A stretch of 64,000 nt of DNA from Stenotrophomonas sp. MYb238 (GTDB taxonomy: Bacteria > Pseudomonadota > Gammaproteobacteria > Xanthomonadales > Xanthomonadaceae). Shown here one piece after another: positions 35,290-43,733 of this stretch. The stretch covers positions 225,481 through 289,480 of the forward strand of contig NZ_WIDL01000001.1 of NCBI RefSeq assembly GCF_009496535.1. Reading direction: 5' to 3'. Made by a program: the position numbers and the translations under genes. How positions within the stretch are numbered: position 1 is the first letter of the stretch; each line of letters opens with the position of its first letter. The notes beneath the pieces are model-generated. The model did not search any database. It was not told where the DNA came from and worked only from the letters and a program-made list of their open reading frames with translations.

Positions 35290-36120
35290 TCACTGCGTCT
35301 TGGCCGCCGCCCCGGCGCCGTCGAGCAGGAAGGCCAGCGCCTGCGCGCAGGGCTGTTCGACCTTCAGCGACAACAGGGCGTCGGCGCGGGTGCGGCCCAG
35401 GTTGACCGCCGCCACCGGCAACCCGGCCTTCGCGGCGGCATCGACGAAGCGGAAGCCGGAATAGACCATCAGCGACGACCCCACCACCAGCACCGCGTCG
35501 GCGCGCTGCAGGTGCGCATGCACCGCGGCCACGCGTTCGCGCGGCACGTTCTCGCCGAAGAACACTACATCCGGCTTGAGCAGGCCGCCACAGGCCATAC
35601 AGCCCGGCACCACGAACGCGGAGAAGTCGCCTTCCAGGTCGGCGTCGCCGTCGGGCGCCTGCGCTGCCTGCAGGGCCGCCCACGCCGGGTTGGCGTCGAG
35701 CAGGCGCTGCTGCAGCGCCTCGCGCGCGGAGCGCTCGCCGCAGCCCATGCAACGCACCTCGTCCAGCCGGCCGTGCAGGTCGATCACGCCGCGGCTGCCG
35801 GCGCGCTGGTGCAGGCCGTCCACGTTCTGGGTCAGCAGCAGTTCGACCCGGCCGGCCGCTTCCAGCGCGGCCAGCGCATGATGGGTGGCGTTGGGCCGGG
35901 CCTGGCCGAAGCGCGGCCAGCCGACCAGGCTGCGCGCCCAGTAGCGCCGTCGCACGGCGGCATCGGCCATGAAGGCGCGGTAGTCAACCGGCGGCGTGCG
36001 CTTCCACTGGCCGTCGCCATCGCGGTAATCGGGAATGCCCGAATCGGTACTGCAGCCGGCGCCGGTCAGCAGCAACAGGCGCCGGTGGGTGGCGACGAAC
36101 GCCGCCAGCCGCGTGTCCAT
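35290..36120 (-). CDS. Sirtuin (Sir2) NAD-dependent protein deacetylase
   Basis: This 276-residue protein has the Rossmann motif LLTGAGCSTDSGIPDYR, the NAD pocket TQNVDGLHQRAG, the catalytic His in DLHGRLDE, and a zinc site with two pairs, CMGC and CMAC. The GDGQWKR insert after GIPDYR and the overall layout suggest a class II (SIRT4-like) sirtuin. It removes acyl groups from lysine using NAD. An ATG at 36162 is an alternative start, 14 bases after the thioesterase stop. Confidence 0.9.
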   Translation of the reverse strand: MDTRLAAFVATHRRLLLLTGAGCSTDSGIPDYRDGDGQWKRTPPVDYRAFMADAAVRRRYWARSLVGWPRFGQARPNATHHALAALEAAGRVELLLTQNVDGLHQRAGSRGVIDLHGRLDEVRCMGCGERSAREALQQRLLDANPAWAALQAAQAPDGDADLEGDFSAFVVPGCMACGGLLKPDVVFFGENVPRERVAAVHAHLQRADAVLVVGSSLMVYSGFRFVDAAAKAGLPVAAVNLGRTRADALLSLKVEQPCAQALAFLLDGAGAAAKTQ

Positions 36121-36176
36121 CGCCGTGGACGCGATAGCCGTCTCCTGCGGCCGCCCGGGCATCGCCTGCGCCCCGA

Positions 36177-36581
36177 TCAGGCCTGCGTCGGCAGCGCCGG
36201 CACCGCGGCCGGACGCCCTTCGGCGTCCAGCGCCACCATCACGAAGTGGCCGCGCGTGCACAGCTTGCGCTCGCCGCTGTGCAGGTCCTCGGCGATGAGT
36301 TCGACCTGCACCGTCATCGAACTGCGCCCGACCTCGACCACCCGGCCGACGGTCTCGACCATCTCGCCGATGCGGATAGGCAGCTTGAAATCCACCTGGT
36401 CCGAATGCGCGGTGACCACGGTCCGCCGCGAGTAGCGCGCGGCGGCGAGGAAGGCGGCCTTGTCCATCCACGCCATCGCCTGGCCGCCGAACAGGGTGCC
36501 GAGGTGGTTGGTGTGGTTGGGGAATACGATCTCCGCCATGCGGACTTCGGTGGGCGGGACGATGGTGGGCGGGGTGTTCAT
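36177..36581 (-). CDS. Hot-dog fold acyl-CoA thioesterase
   Basis: This 134-residue protein carries the BFIT/YciA-type motif FPNHTNHLGTLFGGQAMAWM, with the Asn-His and Gly-Gly region and the catalytic Asp in AWMDKAAF, and later VVTAHSDQVDFKLPIRIGE. These enzymes hydrolyse acyl-CoAs and are usually hexameric. The ATG at 36581 starts at the family N-terminus; a longer frame to 36713 runs into the REP copy. It lies upstream of the sirtuin gene and is probably cotranscribed with it. Confidence 0.9.
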   Translation of the reverse strand: MNTPPTIVPPTEVRMAEIVFPNHTNHLGTLFGGQAMAWMDKAAFLAAARYSRRTVVTAHSDQVDFKLPIRIGEMVETVGRVVEVGRSSMTVQVELIAEDLHSGERKLCTRGHFVMVALDAEGRPAAVPALPTQA

Positions 36582-36665
36582 GGCGGCGTTCGCGGCGTTG
36601 GAAGCAGGGGCGGATGATAGCCAGCGGCGGACGTGCCCGGCGTGACGTTTCCGCGACGGAATCCG

Positions 36666-36737
36666 GTAGGAGCGCACTTCAGTGCGCGATGGAGTCTTAC
36701 CGGTAAGACCCAATCGCGCACTGAAGTGCGCTCCTAC
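36666..36737. repeat. GTAG-headed REP pair (SMAG-like), copy C
   Basis: Inverted units GTAGGAGCGCACTTCAGTGC flank a short palindromic centre (GTCTTACCGGTAAGAC). Each unit forms a stem GCGCACT/AGTGCGC. It lies between nrdB and the thioesterase gene. Confidence 0.9.
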
Positions 36738-36746
36738 GGGAACCGG

Positions 36747-37766
36747 TCAGAAGTTCATGTCGAAAGCGACCTCGCCCTGCACGCCGACCTGGTAGGCCGA
36801 GACGCGGCGCTCGAAGAAGTTGGTCAATTCCTGTACGTCCTGCAGTTCCATGAACGGCAGCGGGTTGCGCACGTTGTACTTCCTGGCCATGCCCAGCTTG
36901 GCGAAATGGTTGTCGGCGCAGTGCTGCAGGTACTGGCGCATGTCGCGCGTGGAGATGCCGGCCACGCCGCCGGACAGCACGTCCTCGGCGAACTGCACCT
37001 CGCACTCGATGGCCTCGGCCAGCATCTCGTACACCTGCTGCTCCATCGTGGCGTCGAACAGGTCCGGTTCCTCGGTGCGGATGGTGCGCACGCACTCGAA
37101 GGCGAACTCCATGTGGCAGCTCTCGTCGCGGAACACCCAGTTGGTGCCCGAGGCCAGCCCCGGCAGCAGCCCGCGCGAACGGAAGAAGTACACGTAGGCG
37201 AAGGCGGCGAAGAAGAACAGGCCCTCGATGCAGGCGGCAAAGCAGATCTGGTTGAGCAGGAACTGGCGGCGCTGCTCGCGGGTCTCGATGCGCTTCAGGC
37301 CCTGGATCGAATCGATCCACTTGAAGCAGAAATCGGCCTTCTTCTTGATCGATTCGATGTTCTCCACCGCGGCGAAGGCCTTGAAGCGCTCCTCCGGATC
37401 CGGCAGGTAGTTGTCCAGCAGGGTCAGGTAGAACTGCACGTGCAGCGCTTCCTCGTACAGCTGGCGCGACAGGTACATGCGCGCTTCCGGCGCGTTGAGG
37501 TGCTGGTACAGGTTCAGCACCAGGTTGTTGGAGACGATGGAATCGCCGGTGGCGAAGAAGGCGACCAGGCGGTGGATCAGGTGGCGGTCGGCCGGGGTCA
37601 TCTTGTGGTGCAGGTCGGTGATGTCGATCTGGAAATTGATCTCGTCCACCGTCCAGCTGTTCTTGATCGCGTTGCGGTACATCTCGTAGAAGTCCGGGTA
37701 GCGCATCGGGCGCAGGGTCAGTTCGAAACCCGGGTCGAGCAGCATCTGGCGGGGTTGTGCGGACAT
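36747..37766 (-). CDS. nrdB: Class Ia ribonucleotide reductase beta subunit
   Basis: This 339-residue ferritin-like protein holds the di-iron tyrosyl radical cofactor. First-half ligands are Asp75 (TGDSIVSNN), Glu106 and His109 (LYEEALHVQFY), with the radical Tyr113 four residues after the His. Second-half ligands are in ACIEGLFFFAAFAY and RDESCHMEFAFE. The presence of Asp75 and Tyr113 argues against the tyrosine-free class Ic form. The C-terminal tail (VAFDMNF) would dock to NrdA. It follows nrdA after 249 bases with no clear terminator. Confidence 0.95.
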   Translation of the reverse strand: MSAQPRQMLLDPGFELTLRPMRYPDFYEMYRNAIKNSWTVDEINFQIDITDLHHKMTPADRHLIHRLVAFFATGDSIVSNNLVLNLYQHLNAPEARMYLSRQLYEEALHVQFYLTLLDNYLPDPEERFKAFAAVENIESIKKKADFCFKWIDSIQGLKRIETREQRRQFLLNQICFAACIEGLFFFAAFAYVYFFRSRGLLPGLASGTNWVFRDESCHMEFAFECVRTIRTEEPDLFDATMEQQVYEMLAEAIECEVQFAEDVLSGGVAGISTRDMRQYLQHCADNHFAKLGMARKYNVRNPLPFMELQDVQELTNFFERRVSAYQVGVQGEVAFDMNF

Positions 37767-38015
37767 GGGGTGGCTCCTGTTTCGGTACCGCCTCCATTCC
37801 GGGAGGGCGGCGCAATGGGGGAGGATGCGGCGGCAGGGCGGCGCCGGCGGGCAAGGCTAAGGTCGGGGGCGGCGCGTTGAAGCTTCCGTCAGGCGTCGAA
37901 GGCGCCTTTCCCGGCCCTCCCCTGCGCACGCGCAAGGGAGGGGGCAAGCGGAATCGGGGCGGCGCATCCCTGCGCCTGGGGCATCCGTGCCCCGTCGTCC
38001 CTCAAAAGCCGGGTG

Positions 38016-40400
38016 TCACTGGCAGGCCTCGCAGGCTTCCGGGTTTTCCAGCGAGCAGGCCACGGCCTCGGCCGGGGTATAGGCGCTGACCGTGGTCTTG
38101 GCGATCTTGGTGGCCGGGCGCGAGCGCAGGTAGTAGGTGGTCTTGATGCCCTGCTTCCAGGCGTACATGTACATGGAGGACAGCGCGCCGATGTTCGGGC
38201 TCTCCATGAACAGGTTGAGCGAGGCGGACTGGTCGATGAAGGCGCCGCGCGCGGCGGCCATGTCGACCAGCGAACGCATCGGCAGTTCCCACACGGTGCG
38301 GTAGACCGTGCGCAGCGTCTCGGGGATCTGCACGATGTTCTGGATCGAGCCGTCGGCCAGCTTGATCGCATCGCGCATCTCCGGTGTCCACAGCCCGAGC
38401 TGCTTCAGCTCGCCGACCAGGTAGCGGTTGACCTGCAGGAAGTCGCCGGACAGCGTCTCGCGCTTGAACAGGTTCGATACCTGCGGCTCCACGCATTCGT
38501 AGCAGCCGGCGATGGAGGCGATGGTCGCGGTCGGGGCGATGGCGATCATCAGCGAGTTGCGCAACCCCTGCTGCCGGATGCGCTCGCGCAGCGCGTCCCA
38601 GCGCGCGGCATCGGCCGGCACCACGTCCCATGCATCGAACTGCAGGGCGCCGCTGGCCGCACGCGTGTCGGCGAACGAGGGATGCCTGCCGCGCTCGGCC
38701 GCCAGCTCGCACGAGGTGTCCAGCGCGTGGAAATAGATCTCCTCGGCGATCTTCGCCGACAGCGCGCGCGCGGCGTCGGAGTCGAACGCGAGCCGCTTGC
38801 GGAAGAACACGTCCTGCAGGCCCATGCAGCCCAGGCCCACCGGGCGCCAGCGCAGGTTGCCGCGGCGCGCGGTCTCGATCGGGTAGAAGTTCAGGTCGAT
38901 CACCCGGTCGAGCTGGCGCACCGCAAGGCGCACGGTCTCGGCCAGCTTGTCGAAATCGAAATCGCCGTGTTCGTCGAGGTGGTTGCCGAGGTTGATCGAG
39001 CCCAGGTTGCACACCGCCGTTTCCTCGGCGCTGGTGACTTCCAGGATCTCGGTGCACAGGTTGGACAGGTGGATCACGTTGCCGGCGCGCAGGGTCTGGT
39101 TGCTGGCCTTGTTGCACTTGTCCTTGAAGGTCATCCAGCCGTTGCCGGTCTCGGCCAGGGTGCGCATCATCCGCGCGTAGAGCTTGCGCGCCGGGACCGT
39201 GCGCACGGACTTGCCCTGTGCTTCGGCCTGCACGTAGGCGCGCTCGAACGCCTCGCCGTACAGGTCGGTGAACTCGGGCACCACGCGCGGATCGAACAGC
39301 GACCATTCCTGGTCGGCCTCCACGCGCTGCATGAACAGGTCCGGCACCCAGTTGGCCAGGTTGAGGTTGTGGGTGCGGCGCGCGTCGTCGCCGGCGTTGT
39401 CGCGCAGCTCGAGGAAGTCCTCGATGTCGGCGTGCCAGGTTTCCAGGTAGACGCAGGCCGCGCCCTTGCGCTTGCCGCCCTGGTTGACCGCGGCGACCGA
39501 GGAGTCGAGCGTCTTCAGCCACGGCACGATGCCGTTGGAGTGGCCGTTGGTGGACTTGATCAGCGAGCCGCGCGAACGCACGCGGGAGTAGCTCACGCCG
39601 ATGCCGCCGCTGAACTTGGACAGCTGCGCGATGTCGCCGTACTTGGCGTAGATGGATTCGAGCGAGTCCTGCGGCGAATCCAGCAGGAAGCAGGAGGACA
39701 GCTGCTCGTGGCTGGTGCCGGCGTTGAACAGGGTCGGGCTGGACGGCAGGTAGTCCAGGTTGCCCAGCCGCTGGTACAGCGCCAGCGTCTCGGGCACGTC
39801 CTCGCTCAGCGCGCTGGCGATGCGCAGGAAGAACTGCTGCGGCGTCTCGATCACCTTGCGCGTATGCGGGTGGCGCAGCAGGTAGCGGTCGTACAGCGTG
39901 CGCAGGCCGAAGTAATCGAAGTTGAGGTCGTATTCGGGGTTGATCGCGTCGTTGAGCTTGCGCGCGTTGACCTGCACGAAGTTGAGCAGGCGGTCGTTGA
40001 TCAGGCCCACTTCGTGGCCGCGGCCGACCGACTGCGAGAAGGCGTGGATTTCCTGGCCGGACACTTCCTTGCCGATGAAGTTGGCCAGCAGGCGCGCGGC
40101 CAGGCGGCCGTACTCCGGTTCCTCGCCGATCAGCAGCGCGGCGGTGCGGATCGACAGCTCGTCCAGTTCCTGGGTGGTGGCGCCGTTGTACAGGCCGGAG
40201 ATGGTGCGGGTGGCCACGCGCATCGGATCGACGGCGTGCAGGCCCTCGCAGCAGCGCTGGATGGCGCGCACGATCTTGTTCAGGTCCACCGGCTCGGTGC
40301 CGCCGTTGCGCTTGGTCACGCTCATGGCGGTGGCGGTCGGCGGCGGGGTCAGTTCGAAGCCGGTCTCGGTCGGGACAACGGCGGTATCGGTGGCGGTCAC
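38016..40400 (-). CDS. nrdA: Class Ia ribonucleotide reductase alpha subunit
   Basis: This 794-residue enzyme reduces ribonucleoside diphosphates. An N-terminal ATP-cone (residues about 26-115: SVTKRNGGTEPVDLNKIVRA) gives dATP feedback control. The catalytic core shows SSPTLFNAGT with the first redox Cys in QLSSCFLL, NLCTEILE with the thiyl radical Cys, and GYxE-like YECVEPQVSNLFKR. The C-terminal CEACQ carries the relay cysteines. The start at 40400 has no strong Shine-Dalgarno motif, which fits riboswitch-linked translation. It lies downstream of a cobalamin riboswitch and an NrdR-type promoter. Confidence 0.96.
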   Translation of the reverse strand: MTATDTAVVPTETGFELTPPPTATAMSVTKRNGGTEPVDLNKIVRAIQRCCEGLHAVDPMRVATRTISGLYNGATTQELDELSIRTAALLIGEEPEYGRLAARLLANFIGKEVSGQEIHAFSQSVGRGHEVGLINDRLLNFVQVNARKLNDAINPEYDLNFDYFGLRTLYDRYLLRHPHTRKVIETPQQFFLRIASALSEDVPETLALYQRLGNLDYLPSSPTLFNAGTSHEQLSSCFLLDSPQDSLESIYAKYGDIAQLSKFSGGIGVSYSRVRSRGSLIKSTNGHSNGIVPWLKTLDSSVAAVNQGGKRKGAACVYLETWHADIEDFLELRDNAGDDARRTHNLNLANWVPDLFMQRVEADQEWSLFDPRVVPEFTDLYGEAFERAYVQAEAQGKSVRTVPARKLYARMMRTLAETGNGWMTFKDKCNKASNQTLRAGNVIHLSNLCTEILEVTSAEETAVCNLGSINLGNHLDEHGDFDFDKLAETVRLAVRQLDRVIDLNFYPIETARRGNLRWRPVGLGCMGLQDVFFRKRLAFDSDAARALSAKIAEEIYFHALDTSCELAAERGRHPSFADTRAASGALQFDAWDVVPADAARWDALRERIRQQGLRNSLMIAIAPTATIASIAGCYECVEPQVSNLFKRETLSGDFLQVNRYLVGELKQLGLWTPEMRDAIKLADGSIQNIVQIPETLRTVYRTVWELPMRSLVDMAAARGAFIDQSASLNLFMESPNIGALSSMYMYAWKQGIKTTYYLRSRPATKIAKTTVSAYTPAEAVACSLENPEACEACQ

Positions 40401-40597
40401 GGCAATGCGTCCTCATGGCGTGGTGCACGCGGCGCCTGCCCTCGCAGGAACCAGGGCCGGTGGCGGACGGCGAGCATGGAAGGACGGCGTCGCAGCAACC
40501 GCGATCGGCGACAGGACGTCGCCACGGGCGGTACCGCGTCGCCAGCCGTCTTCCCCTCGAAGACTCCGCAGCCGGCACCGCGCGCTGTGCTTCGCGC

Positions 40598-40790
40598 GGC
40601 TGTCGGCAGGTCTTCGGACTCGTGGGCATGGAGGCGGGGGCCTCCTCCTACTTCCGCCGCTTCCCAAGGCATCGGGCCTCAGTGCTGTGTGGCGGGATCG
40701 TTCCCAGTTACCGCTGCGGGGCAGTGCCGGAATGGCCATCGAAGGCGTCACCGGCTTCCCTTTCAATCCAGCGGGGAGCAACCCGCCAGA
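40598..40790 (-). ncRNA. Cobalamin riboswitch upstream of nrdAB
   Basis: On the minus strand the B12 aptamer blocks appear in order: AAAGGGAAGCCGGTGA, the B12 box CACTGCCCCGCAGCGGTAA, GGGAAGCGGCGGA and GAGTCCGAAGACCTGCCGAC. About 200 bases remain between it and the nrdA start for the expression platform. Coenzyme B12 should repress the B12-independent reductase, as known for Streptomyces nrdABS. Confidence 0.9.
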
Positions 40791-40799
40791 ACCGACGGG

Positions 40800-40847
40800 G
40801 CACAAGATAGTGGGGGTAAACCGCCCGGTCAACGCCAAATCTTGTGG
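40800..40847 (-). promoter_or_regulatory. Two NrdR-box-like sites overlapping the nrd promoter
   Basis: On the minus strand CCACAAGATTTGG and CACTATCTTGTG resemble halves of the NrdR consensus (ACAC-A-ATAT-T-GTGT type). Their starts are 32 bases apart, about three helical turns, as usual for paired NrdR boxes. The downstream box covers the -10 element. The match of the upstream box is weaker. Confidence 0.6.
40804..40832 (-). promoter_or_regulatory. Sigma70-type promoter of nrdAB
   Basis: On the minus strand TTGACC (40832-40827), 17 bases, then TATCTT (40809-40804). Transcription would begin near 40797, just before the cobalamin aptamer. Confidence 0.75.
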
Positions 40848-41092
40848 GTGATCGCATTTCCCTTGTGGCACAAGCGATCCCGTCGCCGGTGCCTGACGGG
40901 GCCACCGCGACCAGCCTATCGGGGCTGCGCAGTCAAGCCTTGGGAGACTGGCTGGCGGGTAGGAAAACGCCGCACGCATTCATAATCCAATACCCGATGC
41001 GATCCAATGCCCGATGCGCCGCCATGACTTCCGGCGGAGGCCCGATCCGACGCGGCCGGCGATCCTGTCGGCCCATCGAATGGATTCCCGAC

Positions 41093-41920
41093 ATGCGCCG
41101 TCTGGCCCTGGCCGCCGCCCTGCTCGCCCTGCCGTCCCTGGCCGCGCATGCCGGCACGATGAAGTCGCCAACGCTGTCCTCCACCCAGTGCGGGGTCAGC
41201 ACCGACTACGACGTGCTGGTCGATGGCGGCGGCATCTGGCTGCGCCAGCACGACGCCACGCCGCGCGAGATCGTGTTCCACGACGGCCAGCTGAGCATCG
41301 ACGGGCGCATGCAGGCGGTCAGTGCCGACGACGCGCAGCGCCTGCGCGTGCTCGAGGCCGGGGTGCGCCAGCTGATGCCGGCGGTCACGGGCATCGCCAA
41401 CGAATCGGTGGGGATCAGCTTCGATGTGCTGGACGTCGTCTACGGCTCGCTGACCGGCAATTTCGATTCGCGCAAGGTGCGCGCGCTGCGCAGGGACGCC
41501 GAGCGCTTCGTCGCCTCGACCATCGGCCGCGGACGCTGGGAGCAGGACCTGTTCGGCGAAGGCTTCGACCGGCGCGTGCAGGACGCGGCCGAATCGCTCA
41601 AGGGTTCCATCGTCCGCGGCCTGCTGTGGACCATGCTCACCGGCGGCGAGGAACGCATCGAGAAACGCACCGAGAAGATCGAAGCCGAACTCGAGCCGAA
41701 GATCGAAGCGCGCGCACGCACCCTGGAACAGCATGCGCAGTCCCTGTGCACCCAGGTCCTGGCGCTGGACCAGGTGCAGTCGGCGCTGGAGTTCCGCTAC
41801 GACGGCCAGCCGCTGCGGATGATGAGCGTCAGCGGCGACAACGGCCAGGCGCCGCCAGCGACGCCGGTGGCGAAGGAACAGGGCCCGGACAACAGCATCG
41901 CCCTGCCCGCGCACCCCTGA
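41093..41920 (+). CDS. YggN-like DUF2884 periplasmic protein
   Basis: This 275-residue protein has a signal peptide (residues 1-20, ending AAHAG) and the DUF2884 pattern: CGVSTDYDVLVDGGGIWLRQ, IVFHDGQLSIDGR, GVRQLMPAVTGIANESVGISFDVL, and a charged helical C-terminal half (ERIEKRTEKIEAELEPKIEA). The family is periplasmic and of unknown function. It runs divergently from nrdA. The ATG at 41093 opens directly at the signal peptide. Confidence 0.82.
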   Translation: MRRLALAAALLALPSLAAHAGTMKSPTLSSTQCGVSTDYDVLVDGGGIWLRQHDATPREIVFHDGQLSIDGRMQAVSADDAQRLRVLEAGVRQLMPAVTGIANESVGISFDVLDVVYGSLTGNFDSRKVRALRRDAERFVASTIGRGRWEQDLFGEGFDRRVQDAAESLKGSIVRGLLWTMLTGGEERIEKRTEKIEAELEPKIEARARTLEQHAQSLCTQVLALDQVQSALEFRYDGQPLRMMSVSGDNGQAPPATPVAKEQGPDNSIALPAHP

Positions 41921-41961
41921 CGGGAAGAGAGGCAACGCCCATATCACGGCCACCGCCGCAG

Positions 41962-41981
41962 GTGCGGGGCTCGCCCCGCAC
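41962..41981. repeat. Perfect palindrome between convergent genes
   Basis: GTGCGGGG and CCCCGCAC flank a 4-base centre (CTCG). It lies between the convergent yggN-like and VWA genes and could be a bidirectional transcription end, but it lacks T tracts. Confidence 0.45.
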
Positions 41982-42083
41982 GGGGCTTTCCGGGGCATGC
42001 CTGCGCCGGGTGTTGCCCGGCGCGCTACAGAACATCGTTCCTGTAGAACGGGCACTGTCCCACCCGCATGCGACAGTGCGCCC

Positions 42084-43556
42084 TCACCCCTTCGGCAACA
42101 GCGCCAGTTCCTCGCGCACCAGCCGCACCACCAGCGTGTCCAGCGTGTCCACCGAGTAGTCGGCCACGTCGTGCACGGTCTCGCGGCCGGGACCGCTGCC
42201 CGGGTCGGACGCGTCCTTGTAGGTGAGGAAGATGAAGCGCCCGCCGGTGTACTGGGCGATCTGCCGCTGCACGATCTCGCCGGTGGTGTCCTGCCCGGAG
42301 GCGGCCACGCTGAACACCTTGATGCCCTTGCCCAGCGCCGCGAGCATGGTCTGGTCGTAGTGCGGCGGCGGGTAGTCCATGTGCGGCGGCGCATCGGCCA
42401 GCGACACCAGCAGGCGGGTGGTCGCCGGGCCGCGCCAGGCCAGCGCCTGCACCGCATGGTCGAAGGCCTCGTTCATCGCCTCGGGCATGTCGCCGCCGCC
42501 ACCGGCGCGCACGCCGTCGAGCACCTGCTGGAACGCGGCGACGTTGCCGGTCAGGTCCCAGCTGCGCACGAAGTACTCGTCGCCGCGGTCGCGGTAGGTG
42601 ACCAGCCCCAGGCACACGTCCGGGCGCGAGGGCAGCTGTTCGATGCCGCGCACGATGTCGCGCAGCGAAGTGCGCAGCTTGTCGATCTCGTCGCCCATCG
42701 AGCCGGTCGCATCGACCATGAACACCAGGTCCAGCCGCGCGCGTGCCGGAGAGGCGGCGGCCGGCAGCCGCACTTCCAGCGCGTCCTTCTGCCCGCGCCG
42801 CAGCTGCACCTGCGCCTGCCGCCCATCGCGGCGCACGTCCACCCGGTAGCTGGCCGAATCGCGGTCGTCGAAGGCGTTCAGGTGCAGCCAGGCCTGGCCG
42901 CCGGCATCGGTGCGCGCCCACATCCGCGCGCCATTGGCCGAGGAGACGGCGACCTCGGCATCGGGCACCGGCCGGCCCTGTGCGTCGAGCACGCGCAGGC
43001 GCTGGCGCGCGGAGACGTCGCGGCCCAGCTGCGCCGCTTCGGCGTGGCGCTGCAGGAACTGCTGGAAGCCGCCGAAGTCGGCGTTGTCATCGACCACGCC
43101 GGCGGTCACTGGCGTGGCGGGCTGCTGTCGCACCGGCGCCGGCGCGTACGGCATCGCCAGGTCGGCCCGCGATCCCGACACCGTCACGCTCATCGCGTCG
43201 GCAGCGACTGCCGGAGCCGGGGGCGGAGGCGGCGCGGCTTCCCGCAGCAGCTTGTCGCGTCCCACCTTGCCCACCAGCGCGGGAATATCGCGCGCACGCT
43301 GCGGCGGCTGCGGATCGGGCACTTCGCGCATGCGCGGCGCATCGCTGCAGACGGTGGCCACCGGCGCGCGGAAGTTCGGCGCGGTCTGCCGTTGGCGCTG
43401 GCGTCCGGGCGCTTTCAGGTCGGGCGTGACGACGACGATGGCCGGCTCCGGCCACAGCGGCTCTCCGGCCAGCGCCGGCAGCCCGGCCAGCAGCGTCAAC
43501 GCGAATGCCATCGAACGTACCGGCAGGCGCCGGGAGGCCATGCTTGCGTGCTTCAT
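42084..43556 (-). CDS. Secreted von Willebrand factor A domain protein
   Basis: This 490-residue protein has a signal peptide (residues about 14-31, ending LPALAG), a proline-rich region (about 75-150), a carboxypeptidase-regulatory-like strand segment (VLDAQGRPVPDAEVAVSS), and a VWA domain from about residue 275 with the metal site DATGSM (a DxTxS form of the usual DxSxS), TYRDRGDEY and VSLADAPPH. VWA domains bind protein partners through a metal ion. Function is unknown. A REP pair follows upstream of its start, on the zapE side. Confidence 0.75.
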   Translation of the reverse strand: MKHASMASRRLPVRSMAFALTLLAGLPALAGEPLWPEPAIVVVTPDLKAPGRQRQRQTAPNFRAPVATVCSDAPRMREVPDPQPPQRARDIPALVGKVGRDKLLREAAPPPPPAPAVAADAMSVTVSGSRADLAMPYAPAPVRQQPATPVTAGVVDDNADFGGFQQFLQRHAEAAQLGRDVSARQRLRVLDAQGRPVPDAEVAVSSANGARMWARTDAGGQAWLHLNAFDDRDSASYRVDVRRDGRQAQVQLRRGQKDALEVRLPAAASPARARLDLVFMVDATGSMGDEIDKLRTSLRDIVRGIEQLPSRPDVCLGLVTYRDRGDEYFVRSWDLTGNVAAFQQVLDGVRAGGGGDMPEAMNEAFDHAVQALAWRGPATTRLLVSLADAPPHMDYPPPHYDQTMLAALGKGIKVFSVAASGQDTTGEIVQRQIAQYTGGRFIFLTYKDASDPGSGPGRETVHDVADYSVDTLDTLVVRLVREELALLPKG

Positions 43557-43649
43557 CTGCGTGCTCCGTTTCGTGCAGGGTGGGCCGCCGGGGCGGCATG
43601 CGGAAAGGAGAACGGATGATCACGACAAACGGGGTTGGCGACTTTGCGC

Positions 43650-43722
43650 GTAGGAGCGCACTTCAGTGCGCGATGGGGCACTGCCGGGAAAGCCCCATCG
43701 CGCGCTGGAGTGCGCTCCTGCC
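43650..43722. repeat. GTAG-headed REP pair (SMAG-like), copy D
   Basis: The left unit GTAGGAGCGCACTTCAGTGC is intact; the right unit is degenerate (TGGAGTGCGCTCCTGCC, with GG for TC and a lost TAC head). It lies between the VWA gene and zapE. Confidence 0.85.
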
Positions 43723-43733
43723 GGTTTGCGGGT

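Noticed and set aside
40415-40851. Open frames in the nrdA upstream region
   Set aside because: The sequence is explained by the minus-strand cobalamin aptamer and promoter.
38013-40985. Long open frame (990 codons) on the plus strand opposite nrdA
   Set aside because: It is antisense to a confident nrdA with class Ia motifs and shows the His, Gln and Arg rich composition typical of GC-rich shadow frames.
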